A DNA stretch of 64,000 nucleotides from Monodelphis domestica (GCF_027887165.1 NC_077228.1:384686456-384750455); one strand, 5' to 3'; numbered from the stretch's first letter, positions 1 to 64,000 are shown. Notes: generated by a model not told the origin, from the sequence alone. Made by a program: numbers and translations.

Positions 1-60
1 TGAGAGCAAAGGGTCTCCCCTTGATCTGTTCACTCACACTCAGCTTGGGGAACAGAACAA

Positions 61-1235
61 TTATAGAACTCTCTGCATGTAATCCTGGCACATCTCAGTT
101 ATAATAGGGTTCTGAGTAATGTTAGATTTAAAATGGTTGAAGGCCTTAAACTGTAACAGTTAAAAGAGTGATGTTGTAAACTGTAGTGAGTTAAAATGGT
201 GGAAGATATAAATTGTGATAGATATAAGAGAGGGTGAGTAAATTTGACCGCAGAAAATATGTTTCACTACAGTGTCTTGGTTTTTAAATCAAATATAAGG
301 TGGTCGCCAGGGAAATATTCCCAATTATTCAAATACCCAAGTCAACTGAGTTTTATAGAGATTTTAATTAATACAAATGTGAAATTAAAGAAAAGAGAGA
401 AAGAGAGAAAAAGGAAATAAGTATGAAGGGCCTTAAGGCAACATGGCCTAGACCTGAGTCTTAAGAGAGAGAGATCAGTCAGTCAGTCTTTTAACACTCA
501 CCACAAGGTCTGTCTAAGTAAGGATTCTAGTGACACCAGGCCAGCTCCATCTCAGCTGACTTCACCAGAGAGAGTTCCAGCCAGAGTCCTCCTTAAAGAG
601 CCTTCCAGCCAGAGACTGTTCCAAAGGGCCTCTCTCCAGAGCCTCCAGAGGGACAGAGTCCCCTCAGAGGAGCTCCAGTGAGACCTCCTTAGAGATTGTC
701 CTCCAAGAGCTTCCCTTCTCCAGAGCCTCTCTCAAGAGATTATTCCCAAGCAATCTTCATCAGAGATCCTCCAAAAGGATTTTTTTTTCAAGAGATTCTG
801 CTTTTTCTTATATAGGGGTTTTTCTCCTATGTCACCTCCCCTAAGTCCTTACATCTATCAATCACTGTAGACATTTTCCAAAGGACTGCCCATCTGAATT
901 CCTGATAAGTCGACTAATCTCCTCAGTAAGTCTGAACCAGAAAAAATGCTTGTGTCGACTAATCTCCTCAGTAAGTCTGAACCAGTGAAAACACAGCTGA
1001 GTCAACTAATCTCATTAAGAGAAAACTTGCCCGACCCTTTTAGGTACCTAGCATCTTATTGTATCAATTCTAAAAAACAGGCATGGCTCAAAGAACTCCT
1101 TCCCTTATTATCAGCATGGGCCCAAGTACTTTCATTGTTTAGGAAGGATTTTTCTCCCCTAAAGCAGTCTTAAGTATGGGTGGAGTAGAGGTCCTCCCAT
1201 TTCTGATCCTGGCGAGTTCTCACATCAAAATGGGG
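61..1235 (-). mobile_element. LTR-like segment B with TATA box
   Basis: A different LTR-like sequence: two diverged copies of a motif TTAAAATGGT(T/G)GAAG near 128 and 192, a CCAG/AGAGCC-rich stretch of imperfect short repeats at 560-760, and on the minus strand CCCCTATATAAG (TATA at 807-814). The minus strand from about 1223 begins TGTGAGAACTCGCCAGG, a possible TG end. The minus orientation is inferred from the TATA box. It sits between the two copy-A pieces. Confidence 0.45.
909..985 (+). repeat. 32-bp direct repeat, period 45
   Basis: The unit starting GTCGACTAATCTCCTCAGTA is found at 909-940 and again, identical, at 954-985, with a 13-bp spacer. A weaker third unit (GTCAACTAATCTCATTAAG) follows near 1002. 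It falls within LTR-like segment B, where promoter-proximal repeat units are common. Confidence 0.85.
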
Positions 1236-2029
1236 AATGTTTCCCAGTAGGGAATTTGTTCCAATGGAGGATTCCTCAATGTGGAAATTTTTAACATTCA
1301 CAAGTCTGAGAAATTTCAAGATTTACAGTAAGCAGTGCCTCTAATCTATTATCAATGACTAAAGCATGTACAGTTTTCTTTTGGAAGATCAGGTTGACAC
1401 CAGCTTTGATGTGCTTTAAGATGTTAGTCACTGCCATGAACACAACATAGACTTGGGGTAGGATTGATTTGCCAGAGGTAATTTACATCTAGATAATTCA
1501 TTGGTAACTATGTCCATCCCATAGTCATATTGGTTAACGTCCCTAGAACATTGTCTATCATCCCTGCTACTGTATTATAAATGATACAGTAGCCCCAATA
1601 AATTGCAATTATTCCTACCACAGCAGATCACAGCATTAGTTGTAACATGTTTCCCATTAGATCTTTTGTAGGCTCTTACTGCCAGGAGTTAGAAATGATT
1701 ATTATCCCCACATGCTTTGTTTCTAGCTAGATAGGATCCAAGATAGCTAGATCTTATAAGCTGACAGCCCTAGTACAGCCTCCCTTTTACAATAGCCTCT
1801 CTTCCTCAGTTTTTCAACTGACCAGAGTGGCAGTTGGTAATTGATTTGTACTCTGCCCCACCAGGAATCAAGATGTCTTTGATCCTGTGTGGAAACCCCT
1901 AGGCAGAGCCAGTGACAATGACTGCTAGCTTCAGGAGTTGTAATTGACAACTTCACAACTGACAGTTGATGACAGTTGGTGAAGCTTTTTTTTTTGTTTT
2001 TAATAAATGGGGTTCTTTTAAATCTGGGG

Positions 2030-2744
2030 TGCCATCTGTATTATAAGGGGGGTTTAATTTGTATCTGAGGGGTTAAGACTTTCAGTATAGAGAGGGGGAA
2101 AGAGTGAAGACCCACATACTTCTCAAAGTGGGGTATGGGGGAGACAGCTGATGTTTAGGGTTGGCTCAGAGAGAGGAGAGGGGGTTTGAAGATTTCCCCT
2201 CTTCTGCCTTCCCTTCTTAGCTAAAGCTGCTCTCGCTAATTCATTCTTGTTCCACCTTCACTACTTGAGAACAAAGGGTCTCCCCTTGATCTGCACTCAC
2301 ACTCAGTTTTAATGTCAACTCAATCAGGTAATTCAAAAGGAATAATGGGCAGGGAAGAATGGGAAAGGAATGTGGGAAAATAGGGGTCCCTGTCTCTCTC
2401 TAAACCCTTTCCTCTCCCTTCTCAAGTTTGGGGGGAACTCATGCCGTGGCAGCCTGAGCCCCCTGAGAGAAAATCAGGTTGACTCAACAGAATCTTGGGC
2501 AACAGGAGCTGAGGTAAAGTCTGCTCAGGTTTCTCTTCAGAAAGTCCCTTCAATTGGGAAATGTTCGGGGGAAAGATTTCCAGTCTCCAGCAGGAAAAAT
2601 GGGTAACCCTCAGGAGAAAGGCTTTTCCCACCTTCTGTCTTTGGTTTCTCAAGACTGAGAGACCCCAATCCCTTGGGGCTTGTCCCCCATTGATTCACAC
2701 ACTCTTCAACCTGGTACTTTTCTTATGTGCCAGCCTCTGTCACA
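2030..2744 (-). mobile_element. LTR, complete copy A
   Basis: On the minus strand it starts TGTGACAGAGGCTGGCACAT at 2744, a TG-type LTR end, and runs leftwards for about 715 bp. It matches 55650-56482 over its whole length with small indels. Shared blocks include CAGAGAGAGGAGAGGGGG, TTTGAAGATTT and CTTATGTGCCAGCCTCTGTC. Short antisense frames in both copies are LTR sequence, not genes. The left boundary is approximate. Confidence 0.75.
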
Positions 2745-5314
2745 TTCCCTAGGGCAGTCTTTGGTACAGTTGATTCAGTTGCTCTATGGCAGGCAAGAAT
2801 GAATAGTCCTTAATCCTGGGAGAGCACACACTTATGTGTATGTGTGTGTATATGGGTATTATATGCATGCACACATACGTACATCTATATTTATATCTAT
2901 ACACACATACAAGCTAATCTATCACTATTTCCTATGATAACATTTTAAATTTATGATTTTTGACTCTTGTTATTTAATATTTTTGGCAGGAGTATGGACC
3001 CATGATTTCATTTGCACAGGGAATTCCCTTCCCCAATATAAGTCTTCAACTTTTCTGTAACTTAAAGACTTTGAAAGTTTCCTGAGCCCCTGAGATATTA
3101 AAATGACTTGCTTATGGTTTTGCAGACAGTATGGATCCAAGGCAGCACTCTAGTCTAGGTCTTCCAAACTCTGAGGTCAGGCCTCTCTCCCCCTCTCCAG
3201 ACTGCCTCTTTATTTAACATTTATGATTTTCAGAAAGTCATGTAATGAACAAAAGATGAAGTGACTGAGGAAACAGGTTTGACTTTCTGAGCATATTAAT
3301 TTATTAAGCAATGCATTCCAGTTGCCTAATAAAGTGACCAAGCCTTTTCTTCAGTTTAGCTCTGGTCTCTGAAGACAGACTTTTATATATTAAAAACAAT
3401 TAATCAAATAAGACCAATTAATTAAAAAGAAACAATACAATGCTAGGTAATTTGCTTTCTAATTAGATGAAAGATAATCAACTTTCCAAGTTGAGAAGGA
3501 GAAAGCGAACAAGTGTAATTCCCTGAATTCTGGAAAATAAGTGTCCCATTTCTCTCAAATATCTGTGAACAATTAAAAGGTCATGGTAACAATAACTGAT
3601 TGATCAGTATGGGGCCAAATTTCAAATAAGATATATGGACTTCTAAAGATGTACAATTATGAGAAGAATCCTTCCATCAATTTTAGGATTGCCTGACTAT
3701 GTTTCTGGTTGCTGTCCTAATCCCCTCAATTTCCTTACAATTTTCTTATGATCACCTGATTTATAAAGACAGAGAACCATTGAACGAGCTCCTCCTTGTG
3801 GAAAAATAGTTAGCAAAGATGAACTATTGGATTTAGGAACCTTTGAGCAGAGGAGAGATGACAAATAAATATATTACATACATAGTCATGGAACCACAAT
3901 CTAGAAATAGATATGGATATTGATTCATCCTATGTAGCTATACTTTACAAAAATAGTATGATTTAAACAAAACTAATGATCTTGGAATTAGAAGAAAATA
4001 GTAGTAGATTTGTAAAACTGTACATTTGCATACAGTGGTAAGAAAATAAAACAAAGCACAGACTGTGTTAAAAACAACCATTGTGATTTTTAAATCACAG
4101 AATGATACACAGCATTATGATTTCTGAAGATAAAACATACCTTGCACCTTCTGCAGAGAGCTAATGAACTTAAAATGCCGAAAGAGACATACATTTTCAG
4201 ATGTCAAATGCAAGAATTTGTTTAATTGAACTATGCTTGAGTTTTTTTCTCTTCTCCCCCCCCCCTTGTTGTTTGATGTAGGGGAGGGAAGAAAATAGGA
4301 TGGACACAGTTAAGTAAATTTTTAAAAGACTAAATATACCTCTATAATTATCCTCACCATTGATCCTTGTTCTGGCTTCTGATTTCAAAAGAAAAAAAAT
4401 CCATTTTCTCTTCCAAGTGATACATCCTTTCAAATATTTGAAGATACATTATTAATATTTATTTTAATATAACAGAATAAAATAATACCGTATCTGATTA
4501 CTGATGATAGAGTATACTCATGTCTTACTATTCATGAAGTAAGTTTTAAAACTAGAGAGAGTTATGACTATAGTATGAATTATTACATCATACATCTACA
4601 TAACACCATTTTGGGAGATTGTTTATATACTTACATAATTGTGATTTTTAAATGTATTTTGCTTTGTCACTTGTCAATCATAAATAAACCTTAGAGATGA
4701 TCTTTCCTTAGAAGTAGAAGATATGGACTGTCAGGATTGGAAACTAAAATCATCAGAACCATGTCTGTTTCAGAAGAAAAGGGTGAGAAAGATTTGGTTT
4801 ATTTAGCAGTAGTAAGATCACATGTCCTATATAGAGGAGGCATATTTGTATGCCCTTCTCATTTGAAAAGTCCACTTCTTTTCTTTTCACCTACTTCTCT
4901 CTCTCCTCCAAATGTTTTGAGAATGGTAATTACTATAGAGTAATTAAAAAGCTACATAAAAATCTTCACTCATTTATTTTGGAATGTACAACTAATTTTT
5001 GTCTAGTTGATTTCAGTGTTCCATTACTACAGAGTATGTCCTTTGAATTATTTACTAGTAGCAGAGATAGATTCATGCTGAGGTCATCCATGTTCTTGTC
5101 TGTCTCCTAAAATAAGCAAATAGAAATGATTGCAAGATATTGACCTAGAGCAAAGAGGAACAATATATACCCGTTAAATGAATGAAACTATCTGACCCAA
5201 GTAGGCATAAAACCTAAGACAGTGCCCTCCTTGGCACCACAACCTAGCCAAATGAATTATCAATTTCACAGCAACATCTTGCTGTGAAATACTGGCCTAA
5301 CAGATTTTTGGTTG

Positions 5315-5510
5315 GTACTATGGCATAGTGGAAAGTATGTTGAATTTACAGTCAGGACAGAAAAGATTTCAAATCCTGCCTCTGAGAATAACTCTGCACA
5401 AATCATTTAACCTTTTTGAATCTATAAAATGAGATAATGTACTCAAATCACTTTGAGCATCTTAAAGTGCAATATAAAAGTAAGCTATTTTTATTGCTAT
5501 AAGAGTGCAC
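5315..5510 (+). repeat. MIR/CORE-type SINE fragment
   Basis: Plus-strand SINE body: TGGCATAGTGGAAAGTATGTT (box A-like head), TTCAAATCCTGCCTCTGA (box B), CAAATCATTTAACC and TATAAAATGAGATAAT, in the usual order. Strongly diverged. Confidence 0.7.
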
Positions 5511-6689
5511 ACCAATCTAACCATCAACTTTTCATTTGGCAAACAAGGTCTGATCAAGCAAAGGGAGAATCTTTTTATTTATATTTATATTTTTTTAACT
5601 TGATGTGTGATTTCATTAGTATATGGAGCTTTTAAGTGAGGACTTCCCTCTACCCATGCAGCTCAATACTTATTTCACAACATATTGTCTTATAAAGTTG
5701 CCAGAAGCACTAAGAAATTAAATTATATGCCTAAAGTCTCATATAGATTTTGCACCAGAGGTAGGACTTAAACCCCAGTTCTAGAAATTGCTCCCATTCA
5801 CTCTGGGTAGCACACAGAGATAGTATGTTTCTCCTTGCTCACCACCAGTCTTCATCTCAAATGGGTTCTGAGTTTTCTGGGAAATGGTCCACTCTTACTA
5901 AGGCCTAGGACCTCTGATCTCAATTGTTGACAGAAATGAAATTATTTTCAAATTGGCTTTTGATTCAAACCTTTCATGTTCATAAAAAACCATAATAATC
6001 CAGATTTTGGTAATGTCAATTTAACATAGTTAAATATAATTTTAACCTTGACATAGTTGAAATAATCTTCACGTGTAACATATTTATCATGACTAGAGCT
6101 GATGTTTATTCAGATTATTATGGCAATGTAGAAGATAGTAATTCTCATATATCATAAGACTGTATATTATTTACTTTTGTGTGCTGCTCACGTCTATTTT
6201 TATTTCTTTATAATTACAAATATATTTAATTTCATATTAAACAAGAAGTACCAGTAGACTGTGTTTTATTGAACTTGAATGGAAAAGTAAGTAGTTAAGA
6301 GAAAATAGTACAATTATAATCATGATCTTTAATAAATTTATTGTTAATGAAAAGAAGTTAAATTAAAGGAGAAATAAAATGCTCTTCATTTTTACTTTCT
6401 TTTCATAGGTAACAATGAAATAAAAGCAATATTACTTTTCTCCCAAAATTTTTAATGTACTATCTGTGCAAATATTAACATATGCCATTAAGCAAGCTTC
6501 TGCCTTATAAAAACACTAGCAAATTTTCTTCATTTTATGAGTTGAGAAGATACAGCCCGATTATAATCTGCCCCACTCAAAGGAAAAAAAAAACCCAACA
6601 TATTAATGAGATCACATTTCTATTAAAGTATGAAAAAAAATTGTATTTTGAATATCACAAATGCTTTTCTAATTAAATTATCAGACCAC

Positions 6690-6845
6690 TTCAGATCTTA
6701 AAGGATCCTTGATTGTCAAACTATCTGATCTGTTGCTTTTAAAGATAAGGAAATGACAGTCAAGTGGGTCAATTTAGTACAATCAGATCTCTCAAACCCA
6801 GTCTTCTGACTTCAATTCCATTGCTCTGTGTTCTATGTTATGTGC
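6690..6845 (-). repeat. MIR-like SINE fragment
   Basis: Reversed SINE features: TAAGGAAATGACAGTCAAGTG, then AACCCAGTCTTCTGACTTC and CATTGCTCTGTGTTC. Diverged, boundaries approximate. A similar, weaker reversed fragment is seen at about 5690-5810. Confidence 0.5.
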
Positions 6846-7245
6846 TTTTATAAGGGAAGTCTCAAAAATAAAGAAATTGGATTCATTAATTCAACAGTAT
6901 TTTTTACTAGGTAGTGGAATAAGTTACAAAGGAAAATATTCACTGTAGGACAAAAGAGTATAAGCTAGTTAAAAGATGGGAACCCTAAACCATATCTCAG
7001 TAAAACATGTTTCTTGAACAGCTACTTGAAAGTTGTCATAGTCTGCAACTGAGCAAAGACTAGATTCTTTGTTCAGGCTTAAGCTCCAAGAACTCTATAA
7101 AATACTTAATGACTTACTGACTGACTGTGCCTCACTTTCTACTATACTATGTTTCTTCCTTCAAGAGTATTTTAGAATTGTTTTTAAAATGTTGAGATTG
7201 TCCTTTTTGAGTAAATTAAGTCATTAGAAAAACAGAGAGATTATA

Positions 7246-7269
7246 TCTCTCTATCAGTCTATCTATCAG

Positions 7270-7316
<47 letters not shown>
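7246..7316 (+). repeat. (TCTA)n microsatellite
   Basis: About 18 tetranucleotide units. The left part is interrupted by CAGTC twice; the right 50 bp is perfect. Likely length-polymorphic. Confidence 0.95.
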
Positions 7317-7324
7317 GGCAAGAA

Positions 7325-7570
7325 ACCTAAAAATACAGTATCTACCATGTGCCAGGCACTATGCCAAGTGCTTTACAAATATTAAAAAAAAGTGCTTTCA
7401 TCTTTGTAAATTAAATACTAGAAAGTAGACATTATTGTTATCCTCATTTTATAGTAGGGGAAACTAAGGCAACAAAAAAAGCCACAGAACTAGTAGGTGT
7501 AAGACAGAATTTGAACTTAGGTCTTTCTGACTCTAGCCTAGCACTCTAACCACTAAATGACCTTGCTGAC
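7325..7570 (-). repeat. CORE-SINE (Mar1/MIR type), nearly full
   Basis: Minus orientation: CCATGTGCCAGGCACTATGC, CAAGTGCTTTACAAATATTA, TATCCTCATTTTATAGTAGG, AACTAAGGCA, GAATTTGAACTTAGGTCTT and CTCTAACCACTAAATGACC in order. It is one of the most complete copies upstream of RFX6. Confidence 0.85.
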
Positions 7571-8379
7571 TCTAAAAATTGTGAATTATACAAAATAAAT
7601 CATTTTTCTTTCCAGGTTGAAGTTTCCTCATCTATAAGGGGAGGATGTATTGGGGAAGATCACCTCTATAGTTGCTTTCATTTCAAAAGTTCTGTTTCTT
7701 TGAAAGAGGATTACATGTTAACATATAACAGTGGTAGGATTTACCAAGTACAAAAACTCTTAGCCCTTTAGGTGAATTTATAGGAAACCTATAAAGTTGC
7801 CCAGACAATTAGGACATGATTTGGTGAGATACAGATTGCTAGGTTAAGATTTAGGAAGGCAGCTTGAAGGAGAGAAGTGTCCAAAGTCATATCTGGGAAT
7901 TCTTTAATTTCTGAGGTGGGCAAGGTAGAGCACAGGATAGCTCAGCTGTGGGTACTTCCTGAAGGGATGTGCTGTCCCCCAGAGTTCCTAGTCCTTAACT
8001 CTTTAAAGTTTGAGGTGAGAAGGTGGTATCTTAGGAGAAGAGTATCATTGTCTTAAGAGGGAAGTGTACACTTAGGGGCAGGTGTACTGTGTGAACCTAG
8101 GAACAGCTAGATGAAGTAAAAAGAAGGCTGTCATCCAAGGAAGGAAAGTGTCCCCTTGAATGTTTGACCCTATTGCTTTGAGCTAGTGCTGCCTGGTTCT
8201 GCTAGAAGCTGCCAACAAAGTCTGGAACATCTATACACATGGATCAAGCTATACGTATTTTTCCAATAACTCTTTAATCAAGCAGATTGGACTGATTTTC
8301 CATGTATATGCATAGAGCATATACATCATTTAGGTTTTGGTTTAACTTATCTTTTCCAAGGTGGACCTTGATATTCATT

Positions 8380-8545
8380 CAATTAAAAAACAAAACAAAA
8401 CCTTACCTTCTACCTAGAACCAAGGGGTCACGTGACTTGCTCAGGGTCACACAGCTCATAAGTGTATGAGGTCTGATTTGAATCCAGGACCTCCCATTTC
8501 TAGGGCTGGCACTCAATCCACTGAGCCACCCAGCTGCCCCCAATA
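8380..8545 (-). repeat. Marsupial tRNA-derived SINE
   Basis: Reversed copy starting in an A/C-rich tail, then CCTTACCTTCTACCTAGAAC, GTGACTTGCTCAGGGTCACA, TTTGAATCCAGGACCTCCCA and ending CCACTGAGCCACCCAGCTGC. This type occurs about a dozen times in the window and is the main evidence for a marsupial source. Confidence 0.9.
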
Positions 8546-9100
8546 TTCATTCTTAATCAGATATTGCCCATAAAATTATGGAGGAATATCGTTTATAATC
8601 CAACCCTACTTTTATCATAGTTTCCCACTCTTTGTGCTTATCCCTAAACACACTTTGGTGCTGGGCACATAGTTGTGGTCAGCAGTGTAGACTAAAGACA
8701 AGATCCTCCTCTCTCTAAGAGAAAAGTGAGATTGAGTGTCACCTAGGATGCCTGTTTTAGCATTTTCATTATTTAAAGCTTGTTGAATCAAATTGGGTTG
8801 AATTAAACCAAATAGAATTGAAGGGCGAAGTCATTCAGTTTCTCCTTAAATGATTTCTTACTTCATAATAAGAAGCAGAAAATCGTAGGGGAAAAAAGGA
8901 AAGGACTTCAGTATCATATACTTACAGGAAATTAGATCAGGAAAAGACTTTATAGAGATCATCTAGTTCTCCCCCCCACCCCGCCCCCATTTAGACAAAG
9001 ATTAGACAATGATCGCCCCAGGGCAGAATTAGGTAGGGAACCAGAGACCAGAGACACCCACCCCAGCAACCCACACAATCAGAAATAATTGTCTTTCCAA

Positions 9101-9113
9101 GTTAATCATTAAT
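9101..9113. promoter_or_regulatory. Candidate HNF1 binding site
   Basis: GTTAATCATTAAT matches the palindromic HNF1A/B consensus GTTAATNATTAAC at all but the last position. It lies 685 bp upstream of the RFX6 start codon, about 240 bp upstream of the TATA-like box, in sequence free of recognisable repeats. A half-site-like GATTAAC follows near 9200. HNF1 factors act in pancreas and gut, which fits RFX6 expression; binding itself is inferred. Confidence 0.6.
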
Positions 9114-9347
9114 GTCTCCTGGGGCAGGAGCAGGGTGGATCCCAGAGATGTGAGACTTGACTCAGGGTTTCCCCAGCTTGGTCAGGCTGGCCCCTGTGTG
9201 ATTAACTGAGTGTGTGTGGAAACACTAAAAAGAGGAGGAGGAGGAAAGAAAGAAAGGAAGAGGATTAAGAAGAGGGAAGAGAGCATTAGGGGATGGTAAT
9301 GAATTATTCTGGCCTGGATTGGGACTTTTGCACCAACAAAAAGTGTT

Positions 9348-9354
9348 TATATAA
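9348..9354 (+). promoter_or_regulatory. Candidate TATA box of RFX6
   Basis: TATATAA preceded by TT, in a non-repetitive stretch rising in GC, 432 bp before the start codon. Transcription would begin near 9376-9385, giving a 5' leader of about 400 nt. A GATAAAG lies just downstream (about 9379). Real promoters of RFX6 may also be TATA-less with several starts, so this is a candidate only. Confidence 0.4.
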
Positions 9355-9379
9355 CAGCACAGGCATCCTTTCCCAGCCA

Positions 9380-9785
9380 GATAAAGGACTCCTGAAGAGA
9401 TGTGTAGGTGTCTGCTTCCCGGTCCTAGTTCCATTCTGGGTGCAGGGCGCAGACCCCCAAAGTAGAAGAAGGACTGATTTCTAGGTAGCCAGCCTGTATG
9501 CCTTTCTCTGGAGGACTAAACTTGATTTTTTTCATCTGGGACGTCCCAAGGCAGCTGCCTCCAGTCTTTAGACAAGATTCTTTTTCCAGTTTTCCTGGCT
9601 GACTCCTTCAAGCAGGGTCACCAGTCTCCGACTCCGAAGTCGCACTACCCCACCCTGCACCCTATCCTTCTCCCCACCCCGATCTCCGCCCCCTTCCCTG
9701 CCCCCGCCCACGGACCCATCTCGTGGGGTCCCTGCTTTGTAGTTGTCTGCATGGGCTCCCGCTGCACCTTTGGGGAGGAAGAACC
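9380..9785 (+). promoter_or_regulatory. Presumed RFX6 5' leader with upstream ORFs
   Basis: GC and CpG content rise here (especially 9600-9785) compared with the AT-rich surroundings, and no repeat is visible. Three upstream ATGs are out of frame with RFX6: about 9397 and 9498, both closed by stops, and 9751, whose 14-codon ORF ends with TGA at 9793-9795, overlapping the RFX6 start. The extent of the leader depends on the unproven TATA box. Upstream ORFs of this kind commonly lower translation of the main frame (inference). Confidence 0.45.
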
Positions 9786-62533
<52,748 letters not shown>

Positions 62534-62819
62534 GTACTGTTTATGGATTTATCAGATTCAAGATAACAAAGATTTTATTTTTATAGTGGCCTTAAATTTC
62601 ACAGTGAAGAACAAGTTGGGGGTGGGCAGGAGAAAGCAGAGGGTGGTAAAATTAATTTTAGAAAACTTCAGCAAACTAAAATGCCACATTTTCTATCAAA
62701 CCAAAGTGGAACTATGTAAGAATCATGGGGTTTAAGATATTAATAATCACACGGAATTTTATTTTAAATTGCTATTAAAAAGAGTGATAGAAAAGTAAAA
62801 TGACTGAGATTTTTTCTCA

Positions 62820-63030
62820 TATCCAACAAAGGCAAAGATGATAATTAATGGATATAAATAGTTGATTCTGGAGGGACTACAGAAAGATTACCACTTTAAT
62901 ATGCTCATGGTGGAACCATAAATTGGTCCAGTCATTGAAAAGCAATTTGGAATTAAGCTTAAGAAACAAAAAAGTAAAATGTTCATCTCCTTTGACCAGA
63001 GATACCATTGCTTAGGCATATACCTGAAGA
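62820..63030 (+). mobile_element. L1 3' fragment
   Basis: CTACAGAAAGATTACCACTT, GGTGGAACCATAAATTGGTC, CATTGAAAAGCAATTTGGAA, GTTCATCTCCTTTGACCAGA and TACCATTGCTTAGGCATAT match, in forward orientation, the region found reversed at 14351-14683. Internal support for the same L1 family. Confidence 0.65.
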
Positions 63031-63762
63031 TCAAAAACGAGAATCATAGGAAAGAATAAAAACTTTAGTCCTTGATTTGTCAAGGACTAGATGCCTTCAG
63101 TATTCTTGCTATAGTAATCATTGGTGCTGTGGCCAGGTAACATGCTTGGGAAAGGCTAGATAACAGAATATAGATAATAAATGTAAAAATTTAAATAGAA
63201 ATTTAAAAAAGAAATAATGTGGCATGATTGCATGATAAAATGTCATTTTAAACTTTTCAGTCCTTAATTCTAAAAGCATTCAATATTTTGCAATGGTTTG
63301 TGGTTTCTCTAGTTTTTTTCAGTTAACCTTCAAGTCATTCATCAATGAAACCAGACAATCAGAGTGTAGAAATTGCTTACTAGTCCGAGTTATGGTGTGG
63401 GGACTTACTCGTATCGTTTAGGATCAGATGAGTGCAAGTTAATCATTCATGGGCCATGTAACCCTTCCCCTGCACTTTGCCGTCTGTTCTCTTTTAAAGT
63501 GCTGTCACAGGAAAACTCAGAGATAACATAATTTTGTAGACTGTTTCAATTGAGCAAGTGACAACTTCTAATTCTATTATATAACATAACCATATGGGAT
63601 AAAAGCCTGTTACTCTAAAATAATAATAAAGGAGAATTAAGACTAAAACCAATTATGGAAAACCTCTAATTTGACAAAGTTATTAGTCCATCAAGAATCA
63701 GTGTGACATAGTAGATAGGATTGGAGTTAGGAAGACCTGAATTCAAGTTCCACTTCTGAATA

Positions 63763-64000
63763 ATAATAATAGCTAATACTTTATAACATTTATTATATGT
63801 CAGGCACTGTGCTAAATAAGCATTTTACAATTATTATCTTATTTAATCCTCACAAATAACACAGGAGGTAGCTGCTATCATTTTACTGATGAGGAAACTG
63901 AGGCAAAGAGGTTAAATCACTAAATTTGCACAGCAAATAAATTGTCTGAGGCCAGATTCAAACTGAGGTCTTCAGACTCCAGACCTAACTGCCCCATGTG
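63763..64000 (-). repeat. CORE-SINE, Mar1/MIR type, reaching the window end
   Basis: Reversed: TATTATATGTCAGGCACTGT, GCTAAATAAGCATTTTACAA, TAATCCTCACAAATAACACA, CATTTTACTGATGAGGAAAC, GGCCAGATTCAAACTGAGGT and CCAGACCTAACTGCCC. Well preserved, probably nearly complete. Confidence 0.92.

Larger units (their letters stand above)
1..2744 (-). mobile_element. Composite LTR/endogenous retrovirus block
   Basis: Positions 1-60 and 2265-2310 share the same sequence (AAAGGGTCTCCCCTTGATCTG and CACTCACACTCAG), so two copies of one LTR flank about 2 kb. The right copy is complete and the left one is cut by the window edge and broken near 60. Between them lie another LTR-like segment and anonymous degenerate sequence with only short frames full of stops. 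The order suggests a decayed provirus in minus orientation invaded by a second LTR. No intact retroviral gene remains. Confidence 0.6.
2745..8945. other. Upstream intergenic region
   Basis: No gene is visible. It holds a TG/TA-rich microsatellite (about 2831-2915), a C9 run near 4256, several weak MIR-like pieces, a TCTA microsatellite, two clearer SINEs listed separately and AT-rich anonymous sequence. ORFs here are short, unmatched and without splice or codon support. GPRC6A, the expected neighbour of RFX6 in mammals, was looked for and not found in this stretch. Confidence 0.6.
62534..64000 (+). other. RFX6 intron 13, 5' part
   Basis: No further RFX6 exon is found. 62820-63030 is an L1 3' fragment, 63690-63760 a short MIR head and 63763-64000 a reversed CORE-SINE. 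63040-63680 holds nothing recognised. Confidence 0.8.

Noticed and set aside
1205..1240. Retroviral primer-binding site on the minus strand
   Set aside because: GAGAACTCGCCAGGATC resembles one loosely, but the position does not fit a clear LTR end, so it may equally be the start of LTR segment B.
1..9700. Exons of GPRC6A, the expected neighbour
   Set aside because: No peptide resembling a class C GPCR was found on either strand; the neighbour probably lies further upstream.
9723..9785. N-terminal extension of RFX6 starting at 9723
   Set aside because: The codon at 9723 is GTG, not ATG. The first in-frame ATG is 9786.
62534..64000. RFX6 exon 14
   Set aside because: No sequence coding for the expected TSKQNGRSLKKR start with a usable acceptor was found.

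Overview
The window is mammalian nuclear DNA, most likely from a marsupial. It is AT-rich and intron-dominated, and it is packed with SINEs of the marsupial tRNA-derived/CORE type (heads like GGCAGCTAGGTGG, tails ending in TTCTAAGACAGAAGGTAAGG). It also holds THER-like, MIR-like, L2, L3/CR1 and marsupial-type L1 pieces and endogenous-retrovirus LTRs. I cannot fix the species from the sequence alone; opossum, dasyurid or koala-like genomes all fit.

The window holds one protein-coding gene, RFX6, on the + strand and open at the 3' edge. RFX6 is the winged-helix transcription factor of endocrine pancreas and gut. Thirteen coding exons (9786-62533) splice in frame into 479 codons. They cover the N-terminal acidic region, the complete RFX DNA-binding domain (exons 2-5) and much of the conserved dimerisation region (exons 8-13). 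The rest of the gene, about half of the protein going by the human length, lies beyond position 64000.

Layout: 1-2744 is a composite LTR/ERV block in minus orientation. 2745-8900 is intergenic DNA with SINE/MIR pieces and microsatellites. 8950-9785 is the proximal promoter and 5' leader, with a near-perfect HNF1 site, a TATATAA box and a short upstream ORF overlapping the start codon. 9786-62533 holds the RFX6 exons. Intron 4 (17.2 kb) is the largest and most repeat-rich; it holds a twin-primed, inverted L1 with a SINE nested in it, and next to that a 34-bp-arm inverted repeat. Intron 11 carries a second copy of the LTR found at the left edge. 62534-64000 is the start of intron 13.

No bacterial-type or wholly new system is visible. 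The points most worth a second look are the shifted RFX6 start codon with its overlapping uORF, the HNF1 site, the 93-bp stop-free intron 8, the perfect-like inverted repeat in intron 4 and the inverted L1. All other open reading frames here read as chance ORFs in introns or repeats.
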